A stretch of 64,000 nt of DNA from Streptomyces sp. NBC_01549 (GTDB taxonomy: Bacteria; Actinomycetota; Actinomycetes; Streptomycetales; Streptomycetaceae): contig NZ_JAPEPW010000001.1 of the NCBI RefSeq assembly GCF_026339955.1, positions 6,841,001 through 6,905,000 of the forward strand. Direction: 5' to 3'. Shown here piece after piece: positions 34,300 through 43,144 of this stretch. Each line of letters begins with the position of its first letter. The stretch's first letter is position 1. Under the pieces are notes generated by a model. It saw nothing but the letters and a program-made list of their open reading frames with translations. It ran no database searches and had not been told where the DNA came from. The translations under genes and the position numbers were made by a program.

Positions 34300-35724
34300 C
34301 TACACCGCGGGAGAGTCCGCGGGCGCCCCGTGCGGCGGCCAGTGCTCGTGCCAGCGCTGGTCGGCCTCCAACTGGGCGGCGAGCGAGACGAGCAGGGGTT
34401 CGCTGTTCGCCGGACCGAGGAGCTGGGCGCCGACCGGCAGGCCGCCGTCGACGAAACCCGCGGGGACGTTCACACCGGGCCAGCCCAGGATGTTCCACGG
34501 CCAGGCGTAGGGGCAGGCGGCGATCATGGCCCGGTCGGTGCCGAGGCCGCTCAGGTCCGCCATCGAGCCGATGCGCGGCGGGGGAGCGGCCGTCGTCGGC
34601 GCGAGCAGGACGTCGTACGTGTCGAAGAGCGCGCCGATCCGCCGGTGCAGGGTCGCCTCGGCGCGCCGGGCCACGCGCAGGGGCGCGCCGCCGAGCAGTC
34701 GGCCGAGCCGGGCCGCGCCCAGGGTCCGCCGGTCGAGGAGGTGCGGGTGCGGCAGGTCGCGCACCCGCTCGGCGATCCCGGCCGTCGCGCGCGGGATGAA
34801 CGTGAGCCCGATCTGCCCGTACCGCGGCTCGGCCTCCTCCACCGTGTGGCCGAGCTCCGCGAGCCGCTCCGCGAGCGCGACCACGCGCGCCCGTACGACG
34901 GGGTCCAGGCGTGCGGGCAGCGCTGTGAACGGCGGTTTCAGCGACAGCGCGATCCGCAGCCGGCCCGGCTCGCGGCCCACCGCGTCGGCGACCCGCAGCG
35001 CGGGCGGGCGGTGCAGATCGCCGTCGTGGTTGCCGCTCGCCGCGTCCAGGAGCAGGGCGGCGTCCGCGACCGTACGGGCGAGGGTGCCGTTGACCGTGAT
35101 GCCCTGGAAGGACTCCGCGCGCGGCCAGGTCGAGATCCGGCCCCGCTGCGGCTTGATGCCGATGAGATGGGTCCAGGAGGCCGGGATACGGACCGAGCCC
35201 GCCCCGTCCGAGCCCAGCGCCGCCGGGACAAGGCCGGCCGCGACCGCCGCCGCCGAGCCGCCGGACGAGCCGCCCGGGGTGTGCTCGGCGTGCCAGGGGT
35301 TGCGGGTGGCGCCGAAGGCGGGCCCCTCGGTGAACGGCCACTGGCCGAGCTCGCAAGTGTTGGTCTTGCCGATGACGATCGCCCCGGCCGCGCGCAGCCG
35401 GCGTACCGCCTCCCCGTCCTCGGCCTCGGGCGGGAACACCCCCCGGCAGCCGAACGCGGTCGGCTCGCCCGCCACGTCCATGTCGTCCTTCACCGCCACC
35501 GGCACCCCGAGCAGGGGCCTGCGCGCTCCGGCGGCGAGTTCCCTGTCCGCCGCGTCGGCCTCGGCGAGCGCCGCTTCGGCGCGCACCACCCGGAAGGCGT
35601 TCAGGGAGTGCTGGGTCGCCTCGATCCGGGACAGCGCCCGCTCGACCAGCTCACGTGCGCTCACCTCCCCGTGGGCGAGGGCGCGCGCACACTCCGCCAG
35701 ACCTGCGGCACGGTCGTGAGCCAT
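34300..35724 (-). CDS. Amidase-signature-family enzyme
   Basis: A 474-residue amidase. The Ser-Ser-Lys triad can be read: Lys in LGVPVAVKDDMDV, the first Ser in TPGGSSGGSAAAVAAGLVP, and the nucleophile Ser in GSDGAGSVRIPAS. The rest (IGIKPQRGRIS, GITVNGTLARTVADAALLLD) fits the family. Substrate (amide, nitrile-derived amide or small peptide) unknown. ATG at 35722-35724, divergent from the LacI-type regulator 170 bp away, which may control it. Confidence 0.92.
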   Translation of the reverse strand: MAHDRAAGLAECARALAHGEVSARELVERALSRIEATQHSLNAFRVVRAEAALAEADAADRELAAGARRPLLGVPVAVKDDMDVAGEPTAFGCRGVFPPEAEDGEAVRRLRAAGAIVIGKTNTCELGQWPFTEGPAFGATRNPWHAEHTPGGSSGGSAAAVAAGLVPAALGSDGAGSVRIPASWTHLIGIKPQRGRISTWPRAESFQGITVNGTLARTVADAALLLDAASGNHDGDLHRPPALRVADAVGREPGRLRIALSLKPPFTALPARLDPVVRARVVALAERLAELGHTVEEAEPRYGQIGLTFIPRATAGIAERVRDLPHPHLLDRRTLGAARLGRLLGGAPLRVARRAEATLHRRIGALFDTYDVLLAPTTAAPPPRIGSMADLSGLGTDRAMIAACPYAWPWNILGWPGVNVPAGFVDGGLPVGAQLLGPANSEPLLVSLAAQLEADQRWHEHWPPHGAPADSPAV

Positions 35725-35894
35725 ACGGGACCACCTCCGGAGCACGTCGTCAACCGCACGGTAACCGCACCACGGGCCATCCCGCACGGGATGCGGAAGT
35801 TCCCTCATGGAAGCGGGTGTTCCGGCATGACGGGCCCACGAGGTTCCCCCGGCGCGAAGGGACGCGCGGGCTTTCTGCGAGGATGCGGGACGTC

Positions 35895-36929
35895 ATGGTG
35901 CAGATACCGAAGCAGCCCGTCCCGCCGTCGCCCGCACAACGACCCGTGCCGACGAGTGCCGATGTGGCACGCCTGGCGGGCGTGTCCCGGGCCACCGTCT
36001 CGTACGTACTGAACAACACCAGCGCCGTCCGGATCAGCGAGCCCACCCGCCGCCGCGTCCACGAAGCGGCCGAGGAACTCGGGTACGTTCCGCACGCCGC
36101 CGCCCGCTCCCTGCGCGCCGGGCACAGCCGTATGGTCCTGATGCCCACGCCGAGCGTGCCCGTGGGACCGCTCTACAGTCAGTTCCTCAACGAACTTCAG
36201 TGGGCGCTGGGCCGTCTGGATTACACCGTCGTCCAGTACGGCAGTGTCGGCCTGCACGGCGACGACGCCGCCCGCGCTTGGGCGGAGCTGCGGCCGGTCG
36301 CCGTGCTGGTGCCCGGCAGCGACCTCGGCCCGCAGGGCGTGGCCGTCCTCAAGCGCTCCGGCGCCCGGGCCGTCGTCACGCTCGGACCCGAGCGCGTCGA
36401 GGGCGCGCACGCGCTGCTCATGGACCACGACAAGGTCGGCCACAGCGCGGGCGTCCACCTGCTGGCCCGCGGCCGCCACCGGATCGGTGTCGTGGTGCCC
36501 GAGGAACCCGGCCTGGAGATCTTCTCCAGGTCCCGGCTCGACGGCGTACGCCGGTCCCTGACCGGCACCGACGCCACGGCGACGGAGCTGTCGCTCGCGT
36601 ACGAGGAGGGGGCCGCCGCCCGGCTGGCGGCGCGTTGGCGAGCGCTCGGCCTCGACGCCGTGTTCGCCTACAACGACGAGTACGCCATGCTGCTGATGCG
36701 CGCCCTCCAGGAGGAGGGCGTCGGCATCCCCGACGAGACGGCCGTGATCGGCGCCGACGACCTCATGCTCGGGCGACTGCTGCGGCCCCGCCTCAGCACC
36801 GTCCACATCGAACTGCCGTCCGGGCGCGACCTCGCGGAACTGGTCGACCGGGTGGTGCGTGAACCCGGCGCGACGCCCGAGAGCCACGAGGTACTGGGCG
36901 CGCGGGTGGTGCACCGCGACTCGACCTGA
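35895..36929 (+). CDS. LacI-family transcriptional regulator
   Basis: A 344-residue regulator. Helix-turn-helix at about 20-45 (TSADVARLAGVSRATVSYVLNN) with the hinge helix SEPTRRRVHEAAEELGYVPHAAARSLRAG. The periplasmic-binding-like domain follows (PLYSQFLNELQWALGRL, HRIGVVVPEEP, DAVFAYNDEYAMLLMRALQEEG, VIGADDLMLGRLLRPRLSTV). The start at 35895 has GAGG 12 bases upstream; an alternative ATG lies at 35883. It sits between a divergent amidase and the co-directional pobA-aldehyde dehydrogenase pair, so either may be its target. Confidence 0.88.
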   Translation: MVQIPKQPVPPSPAQRPVPTSADVARLAGVSRATVSYVLNNTSAVRISEPTRRRVHEAAEELGYVPHAAARSLRAGHSRMVLMPTPSVPVGPLYSQFLNELQWALGRLDYTVVQYGSVGLHGDDAARAWAELRPVAVLVPGSDLGPQGVAVLKRSGARAVVTLGPERVEGAHALLMDHDKVGHSAGVHLLARGRHRIGVVVPEEPGLEIFSRSRLDGVRRSLTGTDATATELSLAYEEGAAARLAARWRALGLDAVFAYNDEYAMLLMRALQEEGVGIPDETAVIGADDLMLGRLLRPRLSTVHIELPSGRDLAELVDRVVREPGATPESHEVLGARVVHRDST

Positions 36930-37057
36930 GAGAGGCTGTAGCTGGTCCCCGGCCACAGCTCACCCGTTCGGGCCGCATCCGGCCTGCCCGGGCCGGATCG
37001 GATGTGTTCCGGTCGGATCGCGGACGTATCGGCCGGATCAGGTACGGGAGGTGCGCC

Positions 37058-38236
37058 ATGCGGACCACGGTCGGCATCATCGGCGGCGGCCCCGCCGGGC
37101 TGCTGCTGGCCAGGCTGCTGCACCGCGAGGGCATCGACTGCGCCGTACTGGAGAGCAGGTCGCGCGCCCACGTCGAGCACCGCCAGCGCGCCGGGATGCT
37201 GGAGCCGGGCACGGTCGACGCCCTGCGCTCGTGCGGAGCCGCCGACCGTCTGGACGCCGAAGGCCTGATCCACCGCGGCATCGAACTGCGCTTCGACCGC
37301 GAGCGCCACCACATCGACTTCTCCGCCCTCACCGGCGGCCGCACCGTCACGATCTACGCCCAGACGGAGATCGTGAGGGACCTGATCGCCCTCCAACTCG
37401 CCGCCGGGCCACCGCTGTTGTTCGATGCCGAGGCCCGCGCGATCGAGCGGCCGAAAAGCGACGGGCCGGTCGTACGCTTTGTGCACGAGGGTCGCGAACA
37501 GACCCTGAGCTGCGCCTATGTGGTGGGCTGCGACGGCCACCACGGCATCTCGCGCAGCGCCTTCCCCGCCGACGGGAGCCGCACGTACGCGCACGACTAC
37601 CCCTACTCCTGGCTCGGGATCCTCGCCGATGTGCCGCCCTCCGGCGAGGAGTTGATCTACGCGCGGGGTGCCGGCGGCTTCGCCCTGCACAGCATGCGCT
37701 CACCGCTCGTGTCCCGGCTGTACTTACAGGTCCCGAACGGCACCGACGTCGCCGACTGGCCCGACGAGCGCATCTGGGACGAACTCGGCGCGCGCTTCGC
37801 GGTCGACGGCGACTGGCGCCTGCGACGCGGCCCCATCACCTCCAAGTCGGTGACGCCGATGCGGAGTTACGTCCACGAGCCGATGAGCCACGGGCGGCTC
37901 TTCCTCGCCGGGGACGCCGCGCACATCGTGCCGCCGACCGGGGCCAAGGGCCTCAACCTCGCCGTCTCGGACGTACGGGTGCTGGCCCGCGGACTCATCG
38001 AGTCGCATCGCACGGGATCGACACAACTCCTCAATCGCTACTCGGACTTGTGCCTCGAGCGGGTGTGGCAGGCCACGCGCTTCTCGTACGACATGACTAG
38101 GATGTTGCACGCTCAACCAACTGGGGATGCCTTCGACCACCGGATCCAGCTCGCCCGGCTGCGCCGGGTCACGGCATCCCGCCACGCGGCCGCCGAACTG
38201 GCCGCGAACTACACGGGACTGCCGCTGGGACCGTGA
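37058..38236 (+). CDS. pobA: 4-hydroxybenzoate 3-monooxygenase (PobA)
   Basis: A 392-residue FAD enzyme, the normal length for PobA, converting 4-hydroxybenzoate to protocatechuate. It starts MRTTVGIIGGGPAGLLLARL (FAD Rossmann), with EHRQRAGMLEPGTVD, the NAD(P)H/FAD motif CDGHHGISRSAFP, YPYSWLGILADVPPS and the second FAD motif RLFLAGDAAHIVPPTGAKGLNLA. ATG has a GGGAGG site 5-10 bases upstream. 37 bp upstream of an aldehyde dehydrogenase, suggesting a two-gene aromatic operon; no protocatechuate ring-cleavage genes are in the window. Confidence 0.93.
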   Translation: MRTTVGIIGGGPAGLLLARLLHREGIDCAVLESRSRAHVEHRQRAGMLEPGTVDALRSCGAADRLDAEGLIHRGIELRFDRERHHIDFSALTGGRTVTIYAQTEIVRDLIALQLAAGPPLLFDAEARAIERPKSDGPVVRFVHEGREQTLSCAYVVGCDGHHGISRSAFPADGSRTYAHDYPYSWLGILADVPPSGEELIYARGAGGFALHSMRSPLVSRLYLQVPNGTDVADWPDERIWDELGARFAVDGDWRLRRGPITSKSVTPMRSYVHEPMSHGRLFLAGDAAHIVPPTGAKGLNLAVSDVRVLARGLIESHRTGSTQLLNRYSDLCLERVWQATRFSYDMTRMLHAQPTGDAFDHRIQLARLRRVTASRHAAAELAANYTGLPLGP

Positions 38237-38273
38237 GTCCCGGTGGCGAACAGTGAACGATCGGAGAGCCGAC

Positions 38274-39710
38274 ATGCCGCTGCTCGACCCCAAGACCTGG
38301 CAGTCCCGCACCCTGGCGGGCGGTGAGTACGCCGTCACCGAGCCCGCCACCGGTGACACGCTGGCCACGGTCACGCTCGCCGCCGCCGAGGACGTCGCCA
38401 CGGCCGCGCGGGACGCCCGCGCCGCCCAGGCCGAGTGGGCGAAGGCGCCGCACTTCGTCCGCGCCGCCGTCCTGCGCAAGGCCGGCGACCTGTTCGCCGC
38501 GCACGCCGACGAACTGCGCGAATGGATCGTGCGCGAGTCCGGCTCCATCCCGGGCAAGGCCGACTTCGAACTGCACGTCGCGGCCCAGGAGTGCTACGAG
38601 GCCGCCGCCCTCGCCTCCCGCCCGAGCGGCCAGATCCTCCCCTCCGAGGCGCCACGTCTGTCGTACACGCGGCGCGTCCCGGTCGGCGTGGTGGGCGTGA
38701 TCTCCCCCTTCAACGCCCCGCTGATCCTCTCGATCCGCTCGGTGGCCCCGGCGCTCGCACTCGGCAACGCCGTGGTCCTGAAGCCGGACCCGCGCACCGC
38801 GGTGTGCGGCGGTCTCGCGCTCGCCGCCGTCTTCGCCGAGGCGGGTCTCCCGGAGGGTCTGCTGCACGTCCTGCCCGGCGGCCCGGAGGCGGGCCGGGCG
38901 CTGGTCGCGGACCCGAACGTACCGGTGATCTCCTTCACCGGATCGACCGCCGCCGGACGTGCGGTGGGCGAGACGGCGGGCCGCCTCCTCAAGCGTGTCC
39001 ACCTGGAGTTGGGCGGGAACTCGGCACTGATCGTCCTGGAGGACGCCGACATCGATGCGGTGATCTCCACGGCCGCGTGGGGCTCGTTCTTCCACCAGGG
39101 CCAGATCTGCATGACGACGGGCCGCCACCTCGTCCACGCCTCCCTCTACGAGGAGTACGTCGAGCGACTCGCCGCCAAGGCCGACTCGCTCGCCGTCGGC
39201 GACCCGCACCGCGCGCAGGTGCATCTCGGGCCCATCATCGACAGCGCCCAACTCGCCAAGATCCAGGGGCTGGTGGAGTCCAGCACGGCGCGCGGAGCGA
39301 AGCTGGCGGCCGGCGGCACGCACGAGAAGCTGTTCTACCGGCCGACCGTCCTCGCGGGCGTCGACGACGCGACGCCCGCGTACGCGGAGGAGGTCTTCGG
39401 CCCGGTGGCGCCCGTACGTTCCTTCGCGGACGCCGACGAGGCCGCGGCCCTCGCCGCCGCGGGACCGTACGGCCTGTCGCTGGGCATCGTCACCCGGGAC
39501 ACCGCGCGCGGCCTGGACCTGGCCGAGCGCATCCCGACCGGGATCGCCCACATCAACGACCAGACCGTCAACGACGAGGCCGTGGCCCCGTTCGGCGGGA
39601 TCGCCGCCTCCGGCACCGGCGCCCGCTTCGGCGGTGAGGCCAACCTGGAGGCCTTCACCGACGTGCGCTGGACGACGGTGCGCGGCGACGTGGCGCCGTA
39701 CCCGTTCTGA
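38274..39710 (+). CDS. Aldehyde dehydrogenase, benzaldehyde/vanillin type
   Basis: A 478-residue NAD(P)-dependent enzyme. Glu in HLELGGNSALIVLEDADID and catalytic Cys in FFHQGQICMTTGRHLVH are intact; GVISPFNAPLILSIRSVAPALALGNAVVLKPDPRTAV and the ISFTGSTAAGRAVGE loop bind the cofactor. Placed after pobA, it would oxidise 4-hydroxybenzaldehyde (or vanillin) to the acid used by PobA; the substrate is inferred from this context. Confidence 0.9.
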   Translation: MPLLDPKTWQSRTLAGGEYAVTEPATGDTLATVTLAAAEDVATAARDARAAQAEWAKAPHFVRAAVLRKAGDLFAAHADELREWIVRESGSIPGKADFELHVAAQECYEAAALASRPSGQILPSEAPRLSYTRRVPVGVVGVISPFNAPLILSIRSVAPALALGNAVVLKPDPRTAVCGGLALAAVFAEAGLPEGLLHVLPGGPEAGRALVADPNVPVISFTGSTAAGRAVGETAGRLLKRVHLELGGNSALIVLEDADIDAVISTAAWGSFFHQGQICMTTGRHLVHASLYEEYVERLAAKADSLAVGDPHRAQVHLGPIIDSAQLAKIQGLVESSTARGAKLAAGGTHEKLFYRPTVLAGVDDATPAYAEEVFGPVAPVRSFADADEAAALAAAGPYGLSLGIVTRDTARGLDLAERIPTGIAHINDQTVNDEAVAPFGGIAASGTGARFGGEANLEAFTDVRWTTVRGDVAPYPF

Positions 39711-39732
39711 CGGAAGGGGCGTGCGGTCCTTG

Positions 39733-39814
39733 TCGCCCTGCGCGACTCACTCGCCCTGCGCGACTCACTCGCCCTGCGCGACTCACTCGCCCCGCGGGAC
39801 TCACTCGCCCTGCG
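39733..39814. repeat. 18 bp tandem repeat at the thioredoxin 3' end
   Basis: The unit TCGCCCTGCGCGACTCAC occurs at 39733-39750, 39751-39768 and 39769-39786, with a diverged copy at 39787-39804 and a partial one at 39805-39814. The last copies contain the thioredoxin stop codon and last codons (minus strand, QGE-stop), so the array repeats the gene's own end. Confidence 0.9.
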
Positions 39815-40187
39815 GGGCCTGCTGGGCCTGCTGCTCCGCGATGGACTTGCGGACCTCGTCCATGTCCAGCTTCCGGGCCTGTCCGATGACGTCCGTCAGG
39901 GCGGCCTCGGGCAGTGCCCCGGGCTGGGCGAAGATCGCGACCTGGTCGCGGACGATCATCAGCGTCGGGATCGACTGGATGTCGAAGGCGGCGGCCAGCT
40001 CCGGCTGCGCCTCCGTGTCGACCTTCGCGAACACCAGGTCAGGGTTGGCCTCCGCGGCCTTCTCGTAGACCGGGGCGAACTGACGGCACGGCCCGCACCA
40101 GGAGGCCCAGAAGTCGATCAGGACGAACTCGTTGTCCGTGACCGTCTGGTCGAAGTTCTCCTTGGTCAGCTCCATCGTGCTGCTCAT
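39801..40187 (-). CDS. Thioredoxin
   Basis: A 128-residue thioredoxin with active site FWASWCGPCRQF (Cys31, Cys34), the cis-Pro segment QSIPTLMIV and an extended C-terminal Gln/Ala tail. It reduces protein disulfides in the cytosol. The ATG MSSTMELTKENF follows a sigma-R-type promoter about 50-75 bp upstream, and it is divergent from a flavin disulfide-reductase-like gene. The 3' end has spawned an 18 bp tandem array. Confidence 0.93.
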   Translation of the reverse strand: MSSTMELTKENFDQTVTDNEFVLIDFWASWCGPCRQFAPVYEKAAEANPDLVFAKVDTEAQPELAAAFDIQSIPTLMIVRDQVAIFAQPGALPEAALTDVIGQARKLDMDEVRKSIAEQQAQQAPQGE

Positions 40188-40238
40188 GGCGTGGCTACCT
40201 CTTCCTGATGTCGGGCCTCGGGCGAAGCCGGTGTGCAC

Positions 40239-40264
40239 AACGCAGCCCCTGGGCGGCGTATTCC
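40239..40264 (-). promoter_or_regulatory. Sigma-R-type promoter of thioredoxin
   Basis: On the minus strand GGAAT (40260-40264) is followed after exactly 18 bases by GTT (40239-40241). This equals the known consensus of SigR, the thiol-stress sigma factor of Streptomyces. The -10 element is about 51 bp before the thioredoxin ATG. Confidence 0.8.
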
Positions 40265-40314
40265 GCGCGCGTACCCGTGTGGCCACCACGCACACCAACA
40301 ACCAGACTGGGGCC

Positions 40315-41748
40315 ATGACGGAAACGGAATCCATCACTTACGACGTCGTGGTGCTCGGGGCCGGGCCCGTGGGGGAGAACGTCGCCGACCGCGCACGCGC
40401 GGCCGGCCTCTCCACCGCGGTCGTGGAGAGCGAGCTGGTCGGCGGCGAGTGCTCGTACTGGGCCTGCATGCCCAGCAAGGCCCTCCTGCGCCCGGTCATC
40501 GCCCGCGCCGACGCCCGCCACGTACCCGGCCTCAGCCACGCGGTACAGGGCCCCCTCGACGTCCCCGCGGTCCTCGCCCACCGCGACTACTACACCTCCC
40601 ACTGGAAGGACGACGGACAGGTCGACTGGCTGAACAGCATCGGCGCCGTCCTCCACCGCGGCCACGGCCGCCTGGCCGGACCGCGCAAGGTGAGCGTCGA
40701 CGGGCCCGACGGCGAGCGGCAGGTGCTCACCGCCCGGCACGCGGTCGCCGTCTGCACCGGCAGCCGCGCCCTGCTCCCCGACCTGCCGGGGCTCGACCAG
40801 GTCCGGCCCTGGACCAGCCGTGAGGCCACCAGCGCGCACGAGGTGCCGGGCCGGCTCATCGTGGTGGGGGGCGGTGTCGTCGCCGTCGAGATGGCCACGG
40901 CCTGGCAGGCGTTCGGCTCCCAGGTCACCGTCCTCGTCCGAGGCAAGGGGCTGCTGCCCCGTATGGAGCCCTTCGCCGGTGAGCTGGTCGCCGAGTCGCT
41001 GAAGGAGGCCGGCGCGGACGTCCGCACCGGCACTTCGGTTACCGCGGTGACGCGCGAGGGCTCCACGGTGGTGGCCCTCACGAACACCGGTGACCGCATC
41101 GAGGCCGACGAGATCCTCTTCGCCACCGGGCGCGCGCCTCGCACCGACGACCTCGGCCTCGACACGATCGGGCTTGAGCCGGGCTCCTGGTTCGACGTCG
41201 ACGACAGCCTGCGGGTGACCGGCAGCGACTGGCTGTACGCGGTCGGCGACGTGAACCACCGCGCACTCCTCACCCACCAGGGCAAGTACCAGGCCCGGAT
41301 CGCGGGCGCCGCCATCGCCGCCCGTGCCGCCGGGGTGCCCCTCCTGGAGACGGACCCCTGGGGCGCACACTCGGCGACCGCCGACCACGGGGCCGTCCCC
41401 CAGGTCGTCTTCACCGACCCCGAGGCCGCGGCCGTCGGTCTCTCCCTCGCCGAGGCCGAGCGCGCGGGCCTGCGCGTCCGCGCCGTCGACGTCGACATGT
41501 CCTCCGTGGCGGGCGCGGGCCTGTACGCGGACGGCTACCGCGGCAAGGCCCGCATGGTCGTCGACACCGACCGCGAGATCCTGGTGGGCCTCACCCTGGT
41601 CGGCCCCGGCGTCGGCGAACTCATCCACTCGGCGACGATCGCCATCGCCGGCGAGGTCCCGATCAGCCGCCTGTGGCACGCGGTCCCGTCGTACCCGACG
41701 GTGAGCGAGGTATGGCTGCGGCTACTGGAGATGTACCGGGACGCGTAG
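40315..41748 (+). CDS. FAD/NAD(P) disulfide-oxidoreductase-family enzyme with altered catalytic dyad
   Basis: A 477-residue protein of the lipoamide-dehydrogenase/mercuric-reductase family. FAD motif VVVLGAGPVGE (12-21), redox Cys pair GGECSYWACMPSK (Cys46, Cys51), NAD(P) motif IVVGGGVVAVEMA and the second FAD motif SDWLYAVGDVNHRALLTHQG are all present. The C-terminal HxxxxE dyad that helps catalysis is changed: HAVPSYPTVSE has Tyr460 where His is expected, though Glu465 remains. It may therefore act with a different mechanism or partner. Divergent from thioredoxin (127 bp). Confidence 0.85.
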   Translation: MTETESITYDVVVLGAGPVGENVADRARAAGLSTAVVESELVGGECSYWACMPSKALLRPVIARADARHVPGLSHAVQGPLDVPAVLAHRDYYTSHWKDDGQVDWLNSIGAVLHRGHGRLAGPRKVSVDGPDGERQVLTARHAVAVCTGSRALLPDLPGLDQVRPWTSREATSAHEVPGRLIVVGGGVVAVEMATAWQAFGSQVTVLVRGKGLLPRMEPFAGELVAESLKEAGADVRTGTSVTAVTREGSTVVALTNTGDRIEADEILFATGRAPRTDDLGLDTIGLEPGSWFDVDDSLRVTGSDWLYAVGDVNHRALLTHQGKYQARIAGAAIAARAAGVPLLETDPWGAHSATADHGAVPQVVFTDPEAAAVGLSLAEAERAGLRVRAVDVDMSSVAGAGLYADGYRGKARMVVDTDREILVGLTLVGPGVGELIHSATIAIAGEVPISRLWHAVPSYPTVSEVWLRLLEMYRDA

Positions 41749-42227
41749 CCGACGCTGCGAGGGTTCACCCGTTCGGCGCCAGCCGCTCGGGTCACGGCGG
41801 TTCGGTGTCGGGCCGTCCGGGATTGCCGGGTCGGGTCCCGTCGGTCGGGTGCCGGGGGCTGGATCCCGACGGTCTCGGGTCCGGCCGTCCGGGACCGGGC
41901 GTCCGGGACCGGGCGTCCGGGTCCGGTGGTTCGGGCTCCGTGCCGGGGTGGGGTGGGCTGTGGTGTTCAGGGGCCGTACGCGTACGTCGCCGCCGACCGG
42001 ACGCCGACCGGACGCCGACCGGTCGTCACCGGCCCGACCGTCTGGGTCGGCAGGGTCGACGCTCGGCGCTGGGCCCGGGGGGCGTCCCGCCTCTCCGTCA
42101 GGCCGGCATCGCCCGGACCGCCTGGCGGTGAGCGGTGGGCGCTGGGCGCTGGGCGGGCCGCCCGCACGGCGGCCCCCGTCGCTCCCGCAGCCGGACCCCC
42201 TTCGCCGGAGGCCCCACGGCACGCGCC
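41749..42227. other. 479 bp GC-rich gap with short tandem repeats
   Basis: No gene supported on either strand. It holds repeats such as GTCCGGGACCGGGC (twice near 41887-41915) and three copies of GCCGACCGGAC (41992-42024). The two flanking genes converge here. Confidence 0.6.
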
Positions 42228-42884
42228 TCAGTCGGGCAGGGCGAAGCCCAGGGTCGCAGCGGCCTCCGCCGGCGTCGGCTGCGACCAGCGCTCCGCCATC
42301 GCCTGGTTGGAAGACAGCGAGCGCAACTCCGCACGGTCGAGGTAGAGCACGCCGTCCAGGTGATCCGTCTCGTGCTGGACGATCCGCGCGGGCCACCCCG
42401 TGAAGACCTCGTCGACCGCGCGGCCCCGCTCGTCCCGCGCCGTCAGCCGGACCTCGGCGTGCCGGGCCACCACGGCCTGCCACCCCGGCACGCTCAGGCA
42501 CCCCTCGAAGAACACGGCCCGCCCCGCACCGACCCCCTCGTACGACGGATTCACCAGCACCCGGAACGGCTGCGGCACCCGCCCGCGCACCACCCGCACC
42601 TCCTCGGAGACCGGCGCCGGATCCTCGATGACCGCGATCCGCAGTGGCACGCCGACCTGCGGTGCCGCGAGACCGACGCCCGGCGCCGCGTGCATGGTGG
42701 CGCGGAGGGCGGCGACGAAGCGGGTCAGGAGTCCCGGGTCGAGCTGGCCGTCGAAGGGCTCGGCGGGGCGGCGCAGCACCGGGTCCCCGGCGGAGACGAT
42801 GGGCAACGGGCCTTCATGGGCGAGGAGTTCCTCTACCAGGTCGCTCAGGGAGCGGGAGGCGCTGGGGTCACGTTCGGATGCCAT
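42228..42884 (-). CDS. def: Peptide deformylase
   Basis: A 218-residue metalloenzyme removing the N-formyl group from new proteins. The three conserved motifs are present: GVGLAAPQVGV (motif 1), EGCLSVPGW with the metal Cys129, and QHETDHLDGVLY (His171, Glu172, His175). The N-terminal 25 residues are extra compared with E. coli. ATG at 42882-42884. It is isolated from fmt, so this is probably an additional Def paralogue, as is common in Streptomyces. Confidence 0.93.
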   Translation of the reverse strand: MASERDPSASRSLSDLVEELLAHEGPLPIVSAGDPVLRRPAEPFDGQLDPGLLTRFVAALRATMHAAPGVGLAAPQVGVPLRIAVIEDPAPVSEEVRVVRGRVPQPFRVLVNPSYEGVGAGRAVFFEGCLSVPGWQAVVARHAEVRLTARDERGRAVDEVFTGWPARIVQHETDHLDGVLYLDRAELRSLSSNQAMAERWSQPTPAEAAATLGFALPD

Positions 42885-43144
42885 CGCGCCAGGATGCCAA
42901 GACGGATCGCGCCAAGCGAGGCGGCGCCAGGCGCGTCTCCCAGGTCCCCGTGCGTCCATGCGTGTGACTCAGGCCACATGGCACCCCGGGAACTCGACGT
43001 GCCCGCGCCCCGACTTCTGGACCACCACGGACCAACAACAGGCCGAGAGCCCAACTCCCCGGCCCACGGCCCGAGTCCGTCCCGTCCCCGTTCCCTCGCG
43101 TCCCCGTCCGCATCCCCACCCCGTCCCACCGGAGAAGCCCGCCC

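Noticed and set aside
41749..42227. Repeats in the GC-rich gap as a CRISPR or an origin
   Set aside because: Units are 11-14 bp, adjacent without unique spacers, few in number, and there are no cas genes or DnaA-box clusters.
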